A DNA stretch of 64,000 bases, from contig OZ242297.1 in NCBI GenBank assembly GCA_965207755.1, positions 3,224,001-3,288,000 of the forward strand. The letters are read 5' to 3'. The translations under genes and the position numbers were made by a program. The first letter of the stretch is position 1; each line of letters begins with the position of its first letter. Shown here piece after piece: positions 41,816 through 51,070 of this stretch. The notes under the pieces were generated by a model. It was not told where the DNA came from. It made no database searches and saw only the letters and a list, made by a program, of their open reading frames with translations. This stretch comes from Aldehydirespirator sp028819505. Its GTDB lineage: Bacteria > Actinomycetota > Acidimicrobiia > Acidimicrobiales > Aldehydirespiratoraceae.

Positions 41816-41992
41816 ACCACCATCGGGGGGTCAGCCGTCACTTCGGGCGCCCGCCATAGGGAGCGCGTCAAGCAGCCTGCACACGGGCCGCAAGCCTACC
41901 GACCCTCCCGCCGCCGTACACGATGGGACAGGTTCGCCCGCCGCGGTGCGCCCGACCCTCCGGCCGGACGAGCAGAACGGGGTGCCGAGTCG

Positions 41993-42733
41993 TCAGGTGG
42001 TGTCTCGGCGACGGGCTCGAAGCTCGGCGAGCTCTTCCTCGGCGGCCGCGGCCCGAGCCTCGGCGGCCGCTGCCCGAGCCTCGGCAGCCCGCCGGGCAGA
42101 CGCCTCGTCGGCAGCTTGCGCGGCGAGGTCGTCGGGGTCGGGGAGCCAGACGCCCGCCGAGACATCCCACAGCCGCAGCTTGGGCGGACGCCAACAGAGG
42201 TCGAGTCCCAGGACCTCGCTTCGGGCCCGGAGCCCGTCGGGCCCGGCCGCCACCTCGATCGGGACCCAGTTCCCCGACCTACGCCGCTCTCCCTGAAGCG
42301 CCGGACGCAGCAGGCGCCCGTCCGTCGGGTCGAGGCGCCAGTACTCCTGCACTCCGAGTTCGGCGTACTTGGACGGCTTCAAATGCAGGTCGGTGCGCAC
42401 CGTCGTGGGCGACGCGATCTCCAGCGCGAAGCACGGCACCGCGCCCGCCTCCCACACCTTGTAGGTGGTCTGGTTCTCCACTGCGGCGACATCGACTCCG
42501 AACGCAACCGCAACATCGGGCGCAACCACCACCCGGGGATCGCCCTCCTTGTAGTACACGTTGATGTCGCAGCACACCCACGCGCCCCCGCTGTCGGCCC
42601 GCCCTGCGAACCAGTGCCGCAAGGCGAGCGTCAGCTCCATGCGCCGCCGTGTCTGCGCGTCCCCCTCCGGCATGCTGGGGCCCTCCGGATACTCGACGTC
42701 TACCTCGGGAGGACCAGCCACGATCGAGCTCAC
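41993..42733 (-). CDS. Uma2-family (DUF820) putative endonuclease, copy 1, with C-terminal coiled coil
   Basis: Restriction-endonuclease-like fold: VVVAPDVAVAFGVD and CFALEIASPTTVRTDLHLKPSKYAELGVQEYW carry the PD-(D/E)xK-type acidic and Lys residues. A C-terminal Ala/Glu-rich coiled coil (about residues 205-243) ends the protein. GTG 42733 is chosen because the paralogue at 58206 begins at the equivalent MSSIVAGPPEV. Function of Uma2 proteins is unknown; many are multicopy and mobile. First component of the island between nuoI and nuoH. Confidence 0.75.
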   Translation of the reverse strand: MSSIVAGPPEVDVEYPEGPSMPEGDAQTRRRMELTLALRHWFAGRADSGGAWVCCDINVYYKEGDPRVVVAPDVAVAFGVDVAAVENQTTYKVWEAGAVPCFALEIASPTTVRTDLHLKPSKYAELGVQEYWRLDPTDGRLLRPALQGERRRSGNWVPIEVAAGPDGLRARSEVLGLDLCWRPPKLRLWDVSAGVWLPDPDDLAAQAADEASARRAAEARAAAAEARAAAAEEELAELRARRRDTT

Positions 42734-42961
42734 TTGCGCGCACCTCCGATTCGCTTCAGCAACGCTACCCGCAAGCGCACGTTTCACAACCGATAGCCAC
42801 AAAAGCACATCACAGCCCCCACTATGGACTCTATGGGTGCCTATCGAGAGGGTCCCTCGGCACCCAGCAAAGGGGCGGTATGCCGTTCATTCAAGCTGAT
42901 AGCCTTACTCTGACATAGGATACAAGGGACAAATGGTTCAAGTATGGGAGGATTCAAGTCT

Positions 42962-43195
42962 GTGATCGAGTCGAGCATCACCGTGAAGGGCCAGACCACG
43001 CTGCCCAAGGCCGTCCGGGACTCGTTGTCGGTCAAGGCAGGCGACAAGGTGCGCTACGTCATCCTGGAGGAGGGCGTGCTGATTCTGCCGGTGCAGCCCA
43101 CGAGCCGGCTGTTCCGCAGTCTCAAGTATGACGGCCCCGCCGTGAGCCTGGAAGACATGGATCGTGCCGTCACGGAGGGGGCGACCGAGGGATGA
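42962..43195 (+). CDS. AbrB/MazE-type antitoxin
   Basis: A 77-residue swapped-hairpin DNA-binding protein: SSITVKGQTTLPKAVRDSL then GDKVRYVILEEGVLIL. GTG 42962 is preferred over ATG 42944 because GGGAGG lies 10 nt upstream and the family start is VIESSITVKGQTTLP. The TGA overlaps the toxin start (ATGA), a usual toxin-antitoxin arrangement. Opposite strand to the surrounding nuo genes. Confidence 0.82.
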   Translation: MIESSITVKGQTTLPKAVRDSLSVKAGDKVRYVILEEGVLILPVQPTSRLFRSLKYDGPAVSLEDMDRAVTEGATEG

Positions 43196-43650
43196 CCGCG
43201 CTCGACACCAGCGTCATCGTGCGCTACCTCGTCGGCGACGACGCGGCGCAGGCGGCCGCTGCCCGTGCGCTGATGGATCGAACGACGCCCGACGACCCGG
43301 GCTTCATCTGCCGCGAGGTGGCCATCGAGGTCGCCTGGGTGCTCGAGAGGAGCTACCGCCTCACTCGGGCCCGGGTGGCGGCGGCATTGATGGATCTGAC
43401 GGCGTCGGACAGCCTCGTGGTCGAGGATTCCGATGACGTGGCCGCCGCCGCGTACCGCTACGGCCAGGGCGGTCCCGGCTTCTCAGACCTCATGATTCTC
43501 GCCGCAGCCGAACGGGCCGGCGCCGCACCCCTATGCACGTTCGACGGCAGACTGGCCCAGATGCCGGGAGCGGTTCTGGTAGAGCACACCACAGGAGACG
43601 CCTCACCGCGAAGGACGCCGACTATCAAGGCCGGAGCACGACAGTCTTGA
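43192..43650 (+). CDS. PIN-domain toxin (VapC-like), second pair
   Basis: 152 residues. MTALDTSVIVRYLVGDD and EVAIEVAWVLERSYRL hold the first Asp and the Glu; GFSDLMILAAAERAGA and LCTFDGRLA the remaining acidic residues. Pairs with the AbrB-type antitoxin through a 4-bp overlap. It probably cleaves RNA when free of antitoxin. Confidence 0.85.
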   Translation: MTALDTSVIVRYLVGDDAAQAAAARALMDRTTPDDPGFICREVAIEVAWVLERSYRLTRARVAAALMDLTASDSLVVEDSDDVAAAAYRYGQGGPGFSDLMILAAAERAGAAPLCTFDGRLAQMPGAVLVEHTTGDASPRRTPTIKAGARQS

Positions 43651-43686
43651 CCTTCTCGCCAAGGGCACCAGCCCGGTGGTGCCGGC

Positions 43687-44160
43687 CTACGGAAGGCAAT
43701 GGTGCTTGCGCAGCTGTGCCTTGCGGTGGGAGGTGAGATCCTTGCGGGCCAGCGTCGAGTAGACCGTCCCCGAGGGATGATCGATCAGACGCTTGTTCTT
43801 GAAGTCCCTGTGCAAGTCCTTGTCGTTGGAGAATAACAGCCGCGCTCCACTGATCTGGGCCAGGGCTATGACGTGATGATCGTCGGATTTGCACGAACCG
43901 GGGTCACTCGCAGGGACGCTTCTCAATCTTGCTGCTTCACGGTCGACTCGGCTGTCGTCAACTCTTGTCAGCCTGTCCGCGCGGTCTAGCTCTTGGAGCC
44001 ATCTCGCAGCATTACTTGAACCAAGCTCCTGCCGAAGCTGCCCGCCCACGACCAACCGGCCGTTCGGACCTTCGACCCAGCGGCGAAAACCCTGCCCCGC
44101 CGCAGAGCTGCCTTCCTCCCAGAGTTCACCAACTACGTTGGCGTCCACGATTGCGCACAT
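43687..44160 (-). CDS. PIN-like nuclease linked to an AAA ATPase
   Basis: 157 residues. Acidic positions fit a PIN fold: MCAIVDANVVGELW (Asp6), GGQLRQELG (Glu), KSDDHHVIALAQISGARLLFS (Asp) and NDKDLHRDF (Asp). The start lies 3 bp after the ATPase stop, so the two genes form one unit. The C-terminus is basic (RKDLTSHRKAQLRKHH). Unlike the VapC pairs here it has no small DNA-binding antitoxin, and the ATPase may be the control or sensor partner. Toxin or defence effector is inferred, not shown. Confidence 0.65.
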   Translation of the reverse strand: MCAIVDANVVGELWEEGSSAAGQGFRRWVEGPNGRLVVGGQLRQELGSSNAARWLQELDRADRLTRVDDSRVDREAARLRSVPASDPGSCKSDDHHVIALAQISGARLLFSNDKDLHRDFKNKRLIDHPSGTVYSTLARKDLTSHRKAQLRKHHCLP

Positions 44161-44163
44161 GGC

Positions 44164-45555
44164 TCACAGGTCGATAGAGCGCTGAAGTTCCTTCAAGAAG
44201 AACTGCCGGTAGCTGGGCGGAGCGTCGCGCAGACTGCCTTTCTTGTCGACTCTCAAGTTGTGTATCACCACATCGTGGCCGTTCCGCTCGAAGTACACGA
44301 TCGAGACGTCCTCGGGTCTCAATCCCCCAACCTGGTCTCGGACCGACATGCGGACGCGGTCGATGATGAAGTCGCTGTGGGTCTCGACTATGAGTCGACG
44401 GCCACGCCTCCCGTCGGCGGCGACCTCGCAAAGCAGAGTGCCGAGGGCCGCTTGCGCGCTGGGATGCAAGTGTACTTCGGGCTGCTGAACGAGGAGCGTC
44501 TGGGGGCTGTCGTCACGCAGCAGCTCAGCCGCGAGCGGCAAGATCTGGCTCACGCCATAGCCCATATCTGCGAGACTGTGGATCGGTCCCTTAGTCCTTT
44601 GGTCGAACTTGCGGACCTGGAGCTGGAACGGATCCGAGGCCGTCCTCCCGAACCGGCGCACCCTGATCTCGTCGAATAGACCCGCGGCGCTCCCGAACTC
44701 TTCAAGCCGGTACTTGAGATTCTTCCAGGCGTCGGGCTCGTGGAGCGATAGCCACGCCAGATGGGTCGGCACGTAGTCGCCCTCGGCGTCGGGCGCTGTG
44801 CGGGTGGGGTCGTAGGTTCGCCGAGGCCGGGATCGAGTGGGCGCGCTCGCAAAGGGCCTTGCCCGATCATTGGGACGGGATCTGCGCAGGCGGGCTCCCG
44901 GGAATTGCCCGATCTGCTGCCGGATCTCCTCGACGACCTCAGCTGTGAATTCCGGGGAGCCGGACAAAGACTCAACATGCGACACCGTCGGCCGGTTCTC
45001 GTCTGCGATCCGGCGAAGCTGCCACAACGCCGAGTCCAGCGGTGGCAAGACGTCGGTGGAGGTAGGCGCGAAGAGGCGCGGGCCATCGGGTGCCTCGCGT
45101 TTCCATTCGCCCTGTGGGGTACCAAAGCGGATCCTGCCGAAGCCGGCCTCGCTGAGATCCTGCTCTAGCCAGCATCCGTCACGCGACACGCGCCGCCGAA
45201 CGGGTGTCGGAGCCGCTTGGTGCGGTCCAAACTCAACCTCGTACCGGTATGGCTTCGAGCGGGATCCGCTTCGAAGCGCCCCGGCACGGACCTCGAAACG
45301 GGCAGCGAAGTTCGGCGCCCGCGGCCCACGGCCACCGGTGTCATGGAGGATCTCGTCGAAGCTGCCCAGATCGTAGGGCTCCTCCTTGAAGTCGGGCACT
45401 CGGTCGGCGTAGACGGCATCCCATAGGGCACGGATCATTGCCATCAGCGAACTCTTGCCGGTGCTGTTCTCTCCCACGAGGAGCGTGATCGGCGCGAGAC
45501 GGGCCGTCTGCTCCGCTCCGAAGCACCGGTAGTTGCGCACCGTGATGCTGTCCAT
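44164..45555 (-). CDS. OLD-like AAA ATPase (AAA_15/21, DUF3696-type)
   Basis: 463 residues. ITVRNYRCFGAEQ starts a SMC/OLD-type ATPase; Walker A is GENSTGKSS (residues 28-36). The second half contains LADMGYGVSQILPLAAELL, the signature-like region, LLVQQPEVHLHPSAQ (Walker B with Glu) and IVETHSDFII (switch His). The middle (about 110-280) is variable and Arg-rich. ATPases of this class are sensors in several anti-phage systems (Septu, PARIS, Gabija-like). Here the effector candidate is the adjacent PIN protein. ATG 45555 chosen by the domain start. Confidence 0.78.
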   Translation of the reverse strand: MDSITVRNYRCFGAEQTARLAPITLLVGENSTGKSSLMAMIRALWDAVYADRVPDFKEEPYDLGSFDEILHDTGGRGPRAPNFAARFEVRAGALRSGSRSKPYRYEVEFGPHQAAPTPVRRRVSRDGCWLEQDLSEAGFGRIRFGTPQGEWKREAPDGPRLFAPTSTDVLPPLDSALWQLRRIADENRPTVSHVESLSGSPEFTAEVVEEIRQQIGQFPGARLRRSRPNDRARPFASAPTRSRPRRTYDPTRTAPDAEGDYVPTHLAWLSLHEPDAWKNLKYRLEEFGSAAGLFDEIRVRRFGRTASDPFQLQVRKFDQRTKGPIHSLADMGYGVSQILPLAAELLRDDSPQTLLVQQPEVHLHPSAQAALGTLLCEVAADGRRGRRLIVETHSDFIIDRVRMSVRDQVGGLRPEDVSIVYFERNGHDVVIHNLRVDKKGSLRDAPPSYRQFFLKELQRSIDL

Positions 45556-45797
45556 CGCCTCGCCTCCCAGGATGCCGCATCCCTCACTCGCCAGCCTACG
45601 CGGCAGGCCGCGCAGACCCGCATCCAAGGACGAAACCCACAAGCGAGCACCCAGGGGTGGTTGTGACCGCGCACAGGGCGGACGGCCGCGCCTCCTGCGG
45701 AGAGATCTCGCGCCGCACTGGCATCGACCGCACCTGCGTAGGCAGAATCGCGCACAGGCAGGCCTCAACGACGGCCGACCCGGCAGCCGGCCGCGCT

Positions 45798-47525
45798 CTA
45801 TCGACCAAGCAGATCCGTGATTCGCTGCTTCAATCTTTCTCTTCGCGCCTCATAGAAGCTACCGAAGTCAGTGATTGAGTCGGGCACATTACCTAATAGA
45901 TGCATATTCGCATAGTCGGATGATTCTGACTCCAGCCACTTCCTGGGCATCTTCGCACGCTTCTCGTTGTTTTCGGACCCTTGGAGCAGTTGAAGGTTGG
46001 CAAGTCTGTTCTGCATGTCTCTGAAGTCCTCAATGACATTCTCATCAACACCAGCTTTCCTAAGTCTACGCTCAGTGAACCGCGACGATGGGAAGATATG
46101 GTCCATATGGAAATGATTTCTGAGATCAACGAAGGGAAACAGTAGGGACAATAATGAGAAAGTTAATCTATTCCCATACTCCATATCTGCCAATTCCTCA
46201 ATTTCTTCATCACTGAAGTATAGAGCCTTACCGCGTCGCGCCATTGCTTCACGAAGGCGTTCATCCGGAAAGATATCGTGTCCAGCATCTCTAATGGTCT
46301 CTCGGAGATCAGTTAGCAACGTGTCCAAGCCACTGCCCCAGACTCCGGACTTCAGCAGGCTTCGGATGAGCCATTCGCGAACACTCTGTCGGTCGCGCTC
46401 GAAGTTGCCCTTGGTCAAGTAAACATCCCCCGGACTCCTCTTGTAGAGATAGTATGCAATCGGCAGAATGGAGTTCTGAGATGTCAGATTTCGCCCGTTG
46501 AATCCAAACGAGGAGACGAGTCGCACGGTCAAGATCAGCGCACTCTTAATTTCTTCCCAGCGCTCTTCAAGCGTGTTCATGTTCTCCCGATTGAAGTTGT
46601 CAACCTTGAAACCGACGCTTCCAATTTCGCTAAGCATCAAGCCTGCCTTCAAGACGAGATCTTTCGAGAAGGTGAATCCAATTCCGATACGGTTTAACTC
46701 GTCCACCAGATCATGTATCTCTTCTCGCGCGTCATGATTATTCCATTGAGCGACAGCAATTGACAGAAGAAGGTCCGAGTGAGAAAGAGGCGTACCTCCG
46801 TCGTTCATACGGAGGAATATCTGTAGAGCTTTATCCAGTTCTTGGCTCGTCTCTTCATAGTATGACACAAGACCCTCTGAATGCACAACTTGATGCAACC
46901 GTGCAAGAATGTCGAAGGCGTCATCCACTTGCTCTTGCGGTAGACGTTGGTTGAGCCAACGTGTCATAGCTGACCCTACCTTGTCATAATCGAGTACTTG
47001 CTTCACCGGAAACCAGCAAGCATCTTTGTTAACCGGATTTGCATGTCCCTTTGTCAAGAATCGGAACCTATAGCTGAGTCCTTCTTCTTCGTTCTCATCT
47101 GGTCTCCAAAGTAAATCTAGGTACAGTCTTGTCTTTGGAAAAGCATCGGGGTTGTTCCACCATTTGTAACGCAATTTTCGGGAGACACTACCGTGCAAGC
47201 CAATATTGAGAGCCGTCAAACGTTGCTGGCCGTCCAGTACCGCTGTCACCTGTCGATCAAGGATGGCAGAAAGAGGAGCGCAGTGGGGACTGTCACGTTG
47301 ATGATAATCTCGGACGAAATCGAAGAACTTGAACTTCCCGCTATTCTCGGAAGCTACTCGCCAGTACAAGAACGTGCCGATAGGAAATCCTTGCATGATG
47401 CTGTCGAACAAGCGGCAAATCTGCTCAGACTTCCACACGAATTCGCGTTGAATGGCTGGTAGCACAAGATTGTGGCGGTGGATCTCCTCTAGCGTGTTCT
47501 TGATCGTGTCTCCGTGCCTATACAT
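45798..47525 (-). CDS. DUF262-DUF1524 protein (GmrSD-like / HNH restriction factor)
   Basis: 575 residues. The N-terminal DUF262 ParB/Srx-like domain has LPAIQREFVW and DGQQR at 98-102; the C-terminal HNH-type DUF1524 domain has HMDHIFPSSRF from 473, then NRLANLQLL and NEKRAKMP. Relatives include type IV restriction enzymes against modified phage DNA (GmrSD) and SspE. Base composition is clearly lower in GC than the flanking nuo genes (many AT-rich codons, e.g. ATA, TTA, AAT), a sign of recent transfer. It starts 21 bp after the nuoH stop, apparently co-transcribed. Confidence 0.85.
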   Translation of the reverse strand: MYRHGDTIKNTLEEIHRHNLVLPAIQREFVWKSEQICRLFDSIMQGFPIGTFLYWRVASENSGKFKFFDFVRDYHQRDSPHCAPLSAILDRQVTAVLDGQQRLTALNIGLHGSVSRKLRYKWWNNPDAFPKTRLYLDLLWRPDENEEEGLSYRFRFLTKGHANPVNKDACWFPVKQVLDYDKVGSAMTRWLNQRLPQEQVDDAFDILARLHQVVHSEGLVSYYEETSQELDKALQIFLRMNDGGTPLSHSDLLLSIAVAQWNNHDAREEIHDLVDELNRIGIGFTFSKDLVLKAGLMLSEIGSVGFKVDNFNRENMNTLEERWEEIKSALILTVRLVSSFGFNGRNLTSQNSILPIAYYLYKRSPGDVYLTKGNFERDRQSVREWLIRSLLKSGVWGSGLDTLLTDLRETIRDAGHDIFPDERLREAMARRGKALYFSDEEIEELADMEYGNRLTFSLLSLLFPFVDLRNHFHMDHIFPSSRFTERRLRKAGVDENVIEDFRDMQNRLANLQLLQGSENNEKRAKMPRKWLESESSDYANMHLLGNVPDSITDFGSFYEARRERLKQRITDLLGR

Positions 47526-47546
47526 CGTGGGCTGGCGCTTCGCGGA

Positions 47547-48578
47547 TCAGACGAGGACTTTGAGCACGCCGGTGACCACGATGTTGGCCAGGGCCAGCGG
47601 TACCAGGAACTTCCAGGCCAGGCGCTGGAGCTGGTCCTCACGGAAGCGCGGGAACGTGAACCGGACCCAGAAGACCAAGAACGTCAACAGCACCACCTTG
47701 CCGAACAGCACCAGCGGTCCGATCACGTTGAAGAGGTTGTCGGCCGGGTCGAGGCCGGGCACGTACCAGCCGCCGAGGAACAGCACCGCGGCGATGGCTG
47801 AGAACACGCCGGCGGTGGCGAACTCGCCGATGAAGAACAGCAGGAACCGCAGGCCGGAGTACTCGGTCATGTAGCCGGTGACCAGCTCCGACTCGGCCAC
47901 CGGCATGTCGAACGGGGTCTGGGTCAGCTCCGCCTGCATGGCGATCATGAAGATGATGAAGCCGGCGAACTGGGTGAGGATGAACGGGTTGCCGATCAGC
48001 CCCCAACCGAAGATCTCGCCGTTGGCCTGGGCCAGCACGATCTCCTGCAGGTTCATGGACTCGGCCTGGATGACCACCCCGACCACCGCCAGCAGCAGCG
48101 GCAGCTCGTAGGCGATGAGCTGGCCGGTGGCTCGGAGCCCGCCGAGCAGCGAGTACTTCGACGCCGAGCCCCAGCCGGCCATGAGGATCCCGATCACCGA
48201 CACCGAGCCGACGGCCATGGCCAGGTAGATCCCCAGGTCGTTGGAGATGAACCATGCGTCCGGACCGCCCGGAAGCACCACCAGCAGCAGGAACGTCGAG
48301 GTGAGGACCACGAACGGGGCCGCCTTGAACACGAAGCGGTCGGCCCGGCGGGGAACGATGTCCTCCTTCTGGAGGAACTTGCCGATCTCGGCCATGAGCT
48401 GAAGCGAGCCGTAGGGGCCGGCCTCCATCGGGCCCAGCCGGCTCTGCATGAAACTCACCATCTTGAACAGGTGGGCGTAGACCAGCGTGCCGGCCACCAG
48501 CAGCACGGCCACCAGGCCCGCTCCCACCCTGATCGAGGTGACCTGCCAGTACGAGAGCTCCGACAGCACGCCAATCAT
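47547..48578 (-). CDS. nuoH: NADH-quinone oxidoreductase subunit H
   Basis: 343 residues, eight membrane helices, forms the quinone chamber with NuoB and NuoD. MQSRLGPMEAGPYGSLQLMAE, WGSASKYSLLGGLRATGQLIAYE and TPFDMPVAESELVTGYMTEYSG (each given in part) are diagnostic. Immediately followed by the DUF262 gene instead of nuoI. Confidence 0.95.
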   Translation of the reverse strand: MIGVLSELSYWQVTSIRVGAGLVAVLLVAGTLVYAHLFKMVSFMQSRLGPMEAGPYGSLQLMAEIGKFLQKEDIVPRRADRFVFKAAPFVVLTSTFLLLVVLPGGPDAWFISNDLGIYLAMAVGSVSVIGILMAGWGSASKYSLLGGLRATGQLIAYELPLLLAVVGVVIQAESMNLQEIVLAQANGEIFGWGLIGNPFILTQFAGFIIFMIAMQAELTQTPFDMPVAESELVTGYMTEYSGLRFLLFFIGEFATAGVFSAIAAVLFLGGWYVPGLDPADNLFNVIGPLVLFGKVVLLTFLVFWVRFTFPRFREDQLQRLAWKFLVPLALANIVVTGVLKVLV

Positions 48579-48621
48579 CGGTCGACTCCCGCCACCAGCC
48601 TGAGTCCAACACCCCGCCAGA

Positions 48622-49791
48622 TCATCGGTCGATGTCTCCGAGGATGAAGTAGAGGCTTCCCAGGATGGTGATGATGTCGGGCACGTAGACGCCTCTGAGC
48701 AGCCACGGTGTGATCGAGACGTTGGAGAACGACGCCGAGCGGATCTTCACCCGGAACGGGTTCAGGTCCCCCTTCGACACCACGTAGTAGCCCATCACGC
48801 CGAGAGGGTTCTCGGTCTCGACGTAGGCCTCGCCCGCGGGCACCTTGATGATGACGGGCACCTTGGCCATGATCGGCCCCGACGGGATCCCGTCGAGCAG
48901 CTGGTCGACGATCTTGGTGGCCTCCCGGGTCTCCTGCAGGCGCACCCAGAACCGGGCGAACGAGTCGCCGTCGGGGTGGGTCCACACCTTCCAGTCGACC
49001 TGGTCGTGGACCAGCCCGCACGGGCTGTCCCGGCGCACGTCCCAATTCACGCCGGAGGCCCGAATGTTGGCCCCGGTGAGGCCGTAGGACAGGCCGACGT
49101 CGGGCGGGATCACGCCGATGCCGCGGGTGCGGGCCTGGAAGATCTCGTTGCCCTCGACCAGCTCCTCGATCTCGTCGCAGAAGGCGCGGATCTTGCGCAT
49201 GGCCTGGCGGGTCTCGGCCACCCAGCCGGCCGGGAGGTCGTCCTTGAGGCCGCCGATGCGGTCGAAGTTGGGATGGAAGCGCCCGCCGGTGGCCGCCTCG
49301 ATCTGGTTGAGGACATGCTCGCGGTCGCGGAAGGCGAAGAACACCGGGGTGATGGCGCCCACCTGCACGGCCATGTCGCCCAGGAACAGCGTGATGTTGG
49401 CGATGCGGCTCAGCTCGAACAGGACGGTGCGGATCCACTGGGCCCGGGGCGGGGCCTCCACCTCCATGAGCCGCTCGGCGGCCAGGATGAACGGCACCTC
49501 GTTGGCGAAGCTGCCCAGCCAGTCGATGCGGTTGATGAGGGTGGTCACCTGCGGGTAGGTCCGCACCTCGGCCAGCTTCTCGTAGCCCCGATGCATGTAG
49601 CCCATGACCGGGTCGGCCGACACGACCTGCTCGCCGTCGAGCTTGGCCACGATGCGCAGCGTGCCGTGGGTGGCCGGATGCTGGGGACCGATGTTGAGGG
49701 TCATGCCCTCGGTCTCGATCTCCAGGTTGACGCGGGCGTCGGCGGCCTGCGCCGCGATGTAGCCGAGCTGCTGGCGCTCGGTGACGGTCAC
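48622..49791 (-). CDS. nuoD: NADH-quinone oxidoreductase subunit D
   Basis: 389 residues, 49-kDa-type subunit lining the quinone site. MTLNIGPQHPATHGTLRI and MGYMHRGYEKLAE are present, as is the C-terminal DIITILGSLYFILGDIDR. nuoD is followed after 43 bp directly by nuoH; nuoE, nuoF and nuoG are absent. It overlaps nuoC by 4 bp. Confidence 0.95.
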   Translation of the reverse strand: MTVTERQQLGYIAAQAADARVNLEIETEGMTLNIGPQHPATHGTLRIVAKLDGEQVVSADPVMGYMHRGYEKLAEVRTYPQVTTLINRIDWLGSFANEVPFILAAERLMEVEAPPRAQWIRTVLFELSRIANITLFLGDMAVQVGAITPVFFAFRDREHVLNQIEAATGGRFHPNFDRIGGLKDDLPAGWVAETRQAMRKIRAFCDEIEELVEGNEIFQARTRGIGVIPPDVGLSYGLTGANIRASGVNWDVRRDSPCGLVHDQVDWKVWTHPDGDSFARFWVRLQETREATKIVDQLLDGIPSGPIMAKVPVIIKVPAGEAYVETENPLGVMGYYVVSKGDLNPFRVKIRSASFSNVSITPWLLRGVYVPDIITILGSLYFILGDIDR

Positions 49792-50489
49792 GGCGCTGCA
49801 CCCTCTCCGGCGTCACCGTCGTCGTCCGTCTCGGGCATCAGCTCGACGTCGACCAGGCCGGGCCAAGGCTTCACCCGGCGGGCCAGCAGCGGGTAGTCCT
49901 TGCGCAGCGGGTGCCCCTCGAACTCGCCGGGGAGGTAGATGTGGCGCAGCCCGGGGTGGCCGTCGAAGTCGATCCCGAACATCTCCCAGGCCTCGCGCTC
50001 GTGCCAGTCGGCGCCCGGGTAGACGGGCACCAAGCTGGGGGCCCGCAGATCGTCGGTGGGCAGGTCCGCCTTGGCGATCACCGAGCGGCCCGTGGCCACG
50101 TCGCCGACCCGGGCCAGCAGCTGGAAGCGGGTGTCGCCGCCGGAGACGCCGGTCTCGGTCGGTGGAGCCTCCTTCGGCTCGGGCGGGTCGAGCGCGTTGT
50201 CCACCGCGCTGTCCATGTCGCGGCCGAACGGCGACGGCATCCAGTCGATGGCCGACAGGAAGCTGAAGAAGCCGAAGCCCTCCTCGTCGCGCAACCAGGC
50301 CGCCAGATCCGCCCATGACTCGCTCTCGACCCGCAGCCACAACTCTCCAGCGGAGATGTGCGACCCGACCAGCGCGTCGCCCAGCGCGCTGCCGGCCCGC
50401 TCCAGGAGAGCCTCGGCCTCGGCGTCCGCCGCCGCTTCTGCGGCGTCGGTCTCGGATGGGGCGGTGTCAGTCGACGACAATCGGCTCAC
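49788..50489 (-). CDS. nuoC: NADH-quinone oxidoreductase subunit C
   Basis: 233 residues. The 30-kDa signature HEREAWEMFGIDFDGHPGLR and LPGEFEGHPLRKDYPL are present. An insertion of about 30 residues (PPEPKEAPPTETGVSGGD) and an acidic Ala-rich N-terminus make it somewhat longer than average. It overlaps nuoB by 23 bp. Confidence 0.93.
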   Translation of the reverse strand: MSRLSSTDTAPSETDAAEAAADAEAEALLERAGSALGDALVGSHISAGELWLRVESESWADLAAWLRDEEGFGFFSFLSAIDWMPSPFGRDMDSAVDNALDPPEPKEAPPTETGVSGGDTRFQLLARVGDVATGRSVIAKADLPTDDLRAPSLVPVYPGADWHEREAWEMFGIDFDGHPGLRHIYLPGEFEGHPLRKDYPLLARRVKPWPGLVDVELMPETDDDGDAGEGAAP

Positions 50490-50967
50490 CCCTCCAGCGC
50501 TCCCCCATGTCCTCGTTCTGGATGCGCTCCTGCAGCATGACGATCCCCTCGAGCAGGGCCTCGGGTCGGGGCGGGCAGCCGGGCACGTACACGTCGACCG
50601 GGATGATCTGGTCGACGCCCTTGGTGACCGAGTAGCTGTCCCAGTAGGGGCCCCCGCAGTTGGCGCACGACCCCATGGAGATCACGTACTTGGGGTCGGG
50701 CATCTGCTCGTACAGGCGGCGCACCGACGGCGCCATCTTGTCGGTGACGGTGCCGGAGATCACCACCAGGTCGGCCTGCCGCGGGCTGGCCGGCAGGGGG
50801 ATCACGCCAAGGCGCATCACGTCGTAGCGGGGCGAGCCGAAGGCCGCACCCATCTCGATGGCGCAGCAGGCCAGGCCCCACTGGTACACCCACAGCGAGT
50901 ACTTGCGGCTCATGCTGAGCAGCGTCGACAGGGGCTTGGGGACCTTGCCCGACTCCACTAGACCCAT
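50467..50967 (-). CDS. nuoB: NADH-quinone oxidoreductase subunit B
   Basis: 166 residues. N2 cluster ligands are seen in WGLACCAIEM (adjacent Cys pair), GSCANCGGPY and VPGCPPRPE. ATG 50967 gives MGLVESGKVP, a usual actinobacterial start. It carries the last iron-sulfur cluster before quinone. Confidence 0.95.
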   Translation of the reverse strand: MGLVESGKVPKPLSTLLSMSRKYSLWVYQWGLACCAIEMGAAFGSPRYDVMRLGVIPLPASPRQADLVVISGTVTDKMAPSVRRLYEQMPDPKYVISMGSCANCGGPYWDSYSVTKGVDQIIPVDVYVPGCPPRPEALLEGIVMLQERIQNEDMGERWRGEPIVVD

Positions 50968-51070
50968 CGGGCGCACCCCACGAGACCCCGCACCGTCATG
51001 CCCGTCGCAGTACCCTGTTGCGCCCACTTCATGGTCACGAACTCGCAGGCGGGGAGCTTCCAGCGCACCG

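Noticed and set aside
42774..42961. Attachment-site or tRNA boundary of the island between nuoH and nuoI
   Set aside because: No tRNA, integrase or flanking direct repeat recognised at either edge.
45657..45878. Plus-strand frame with an HTH-like stretch (ASCGEISRRTGIDR) similar to the protein at 57434
   Set aside because: Short similarity only, overlaps the end of the DUF262 gene antisense and has no recognisable start signals; perhaps a gene remnant.
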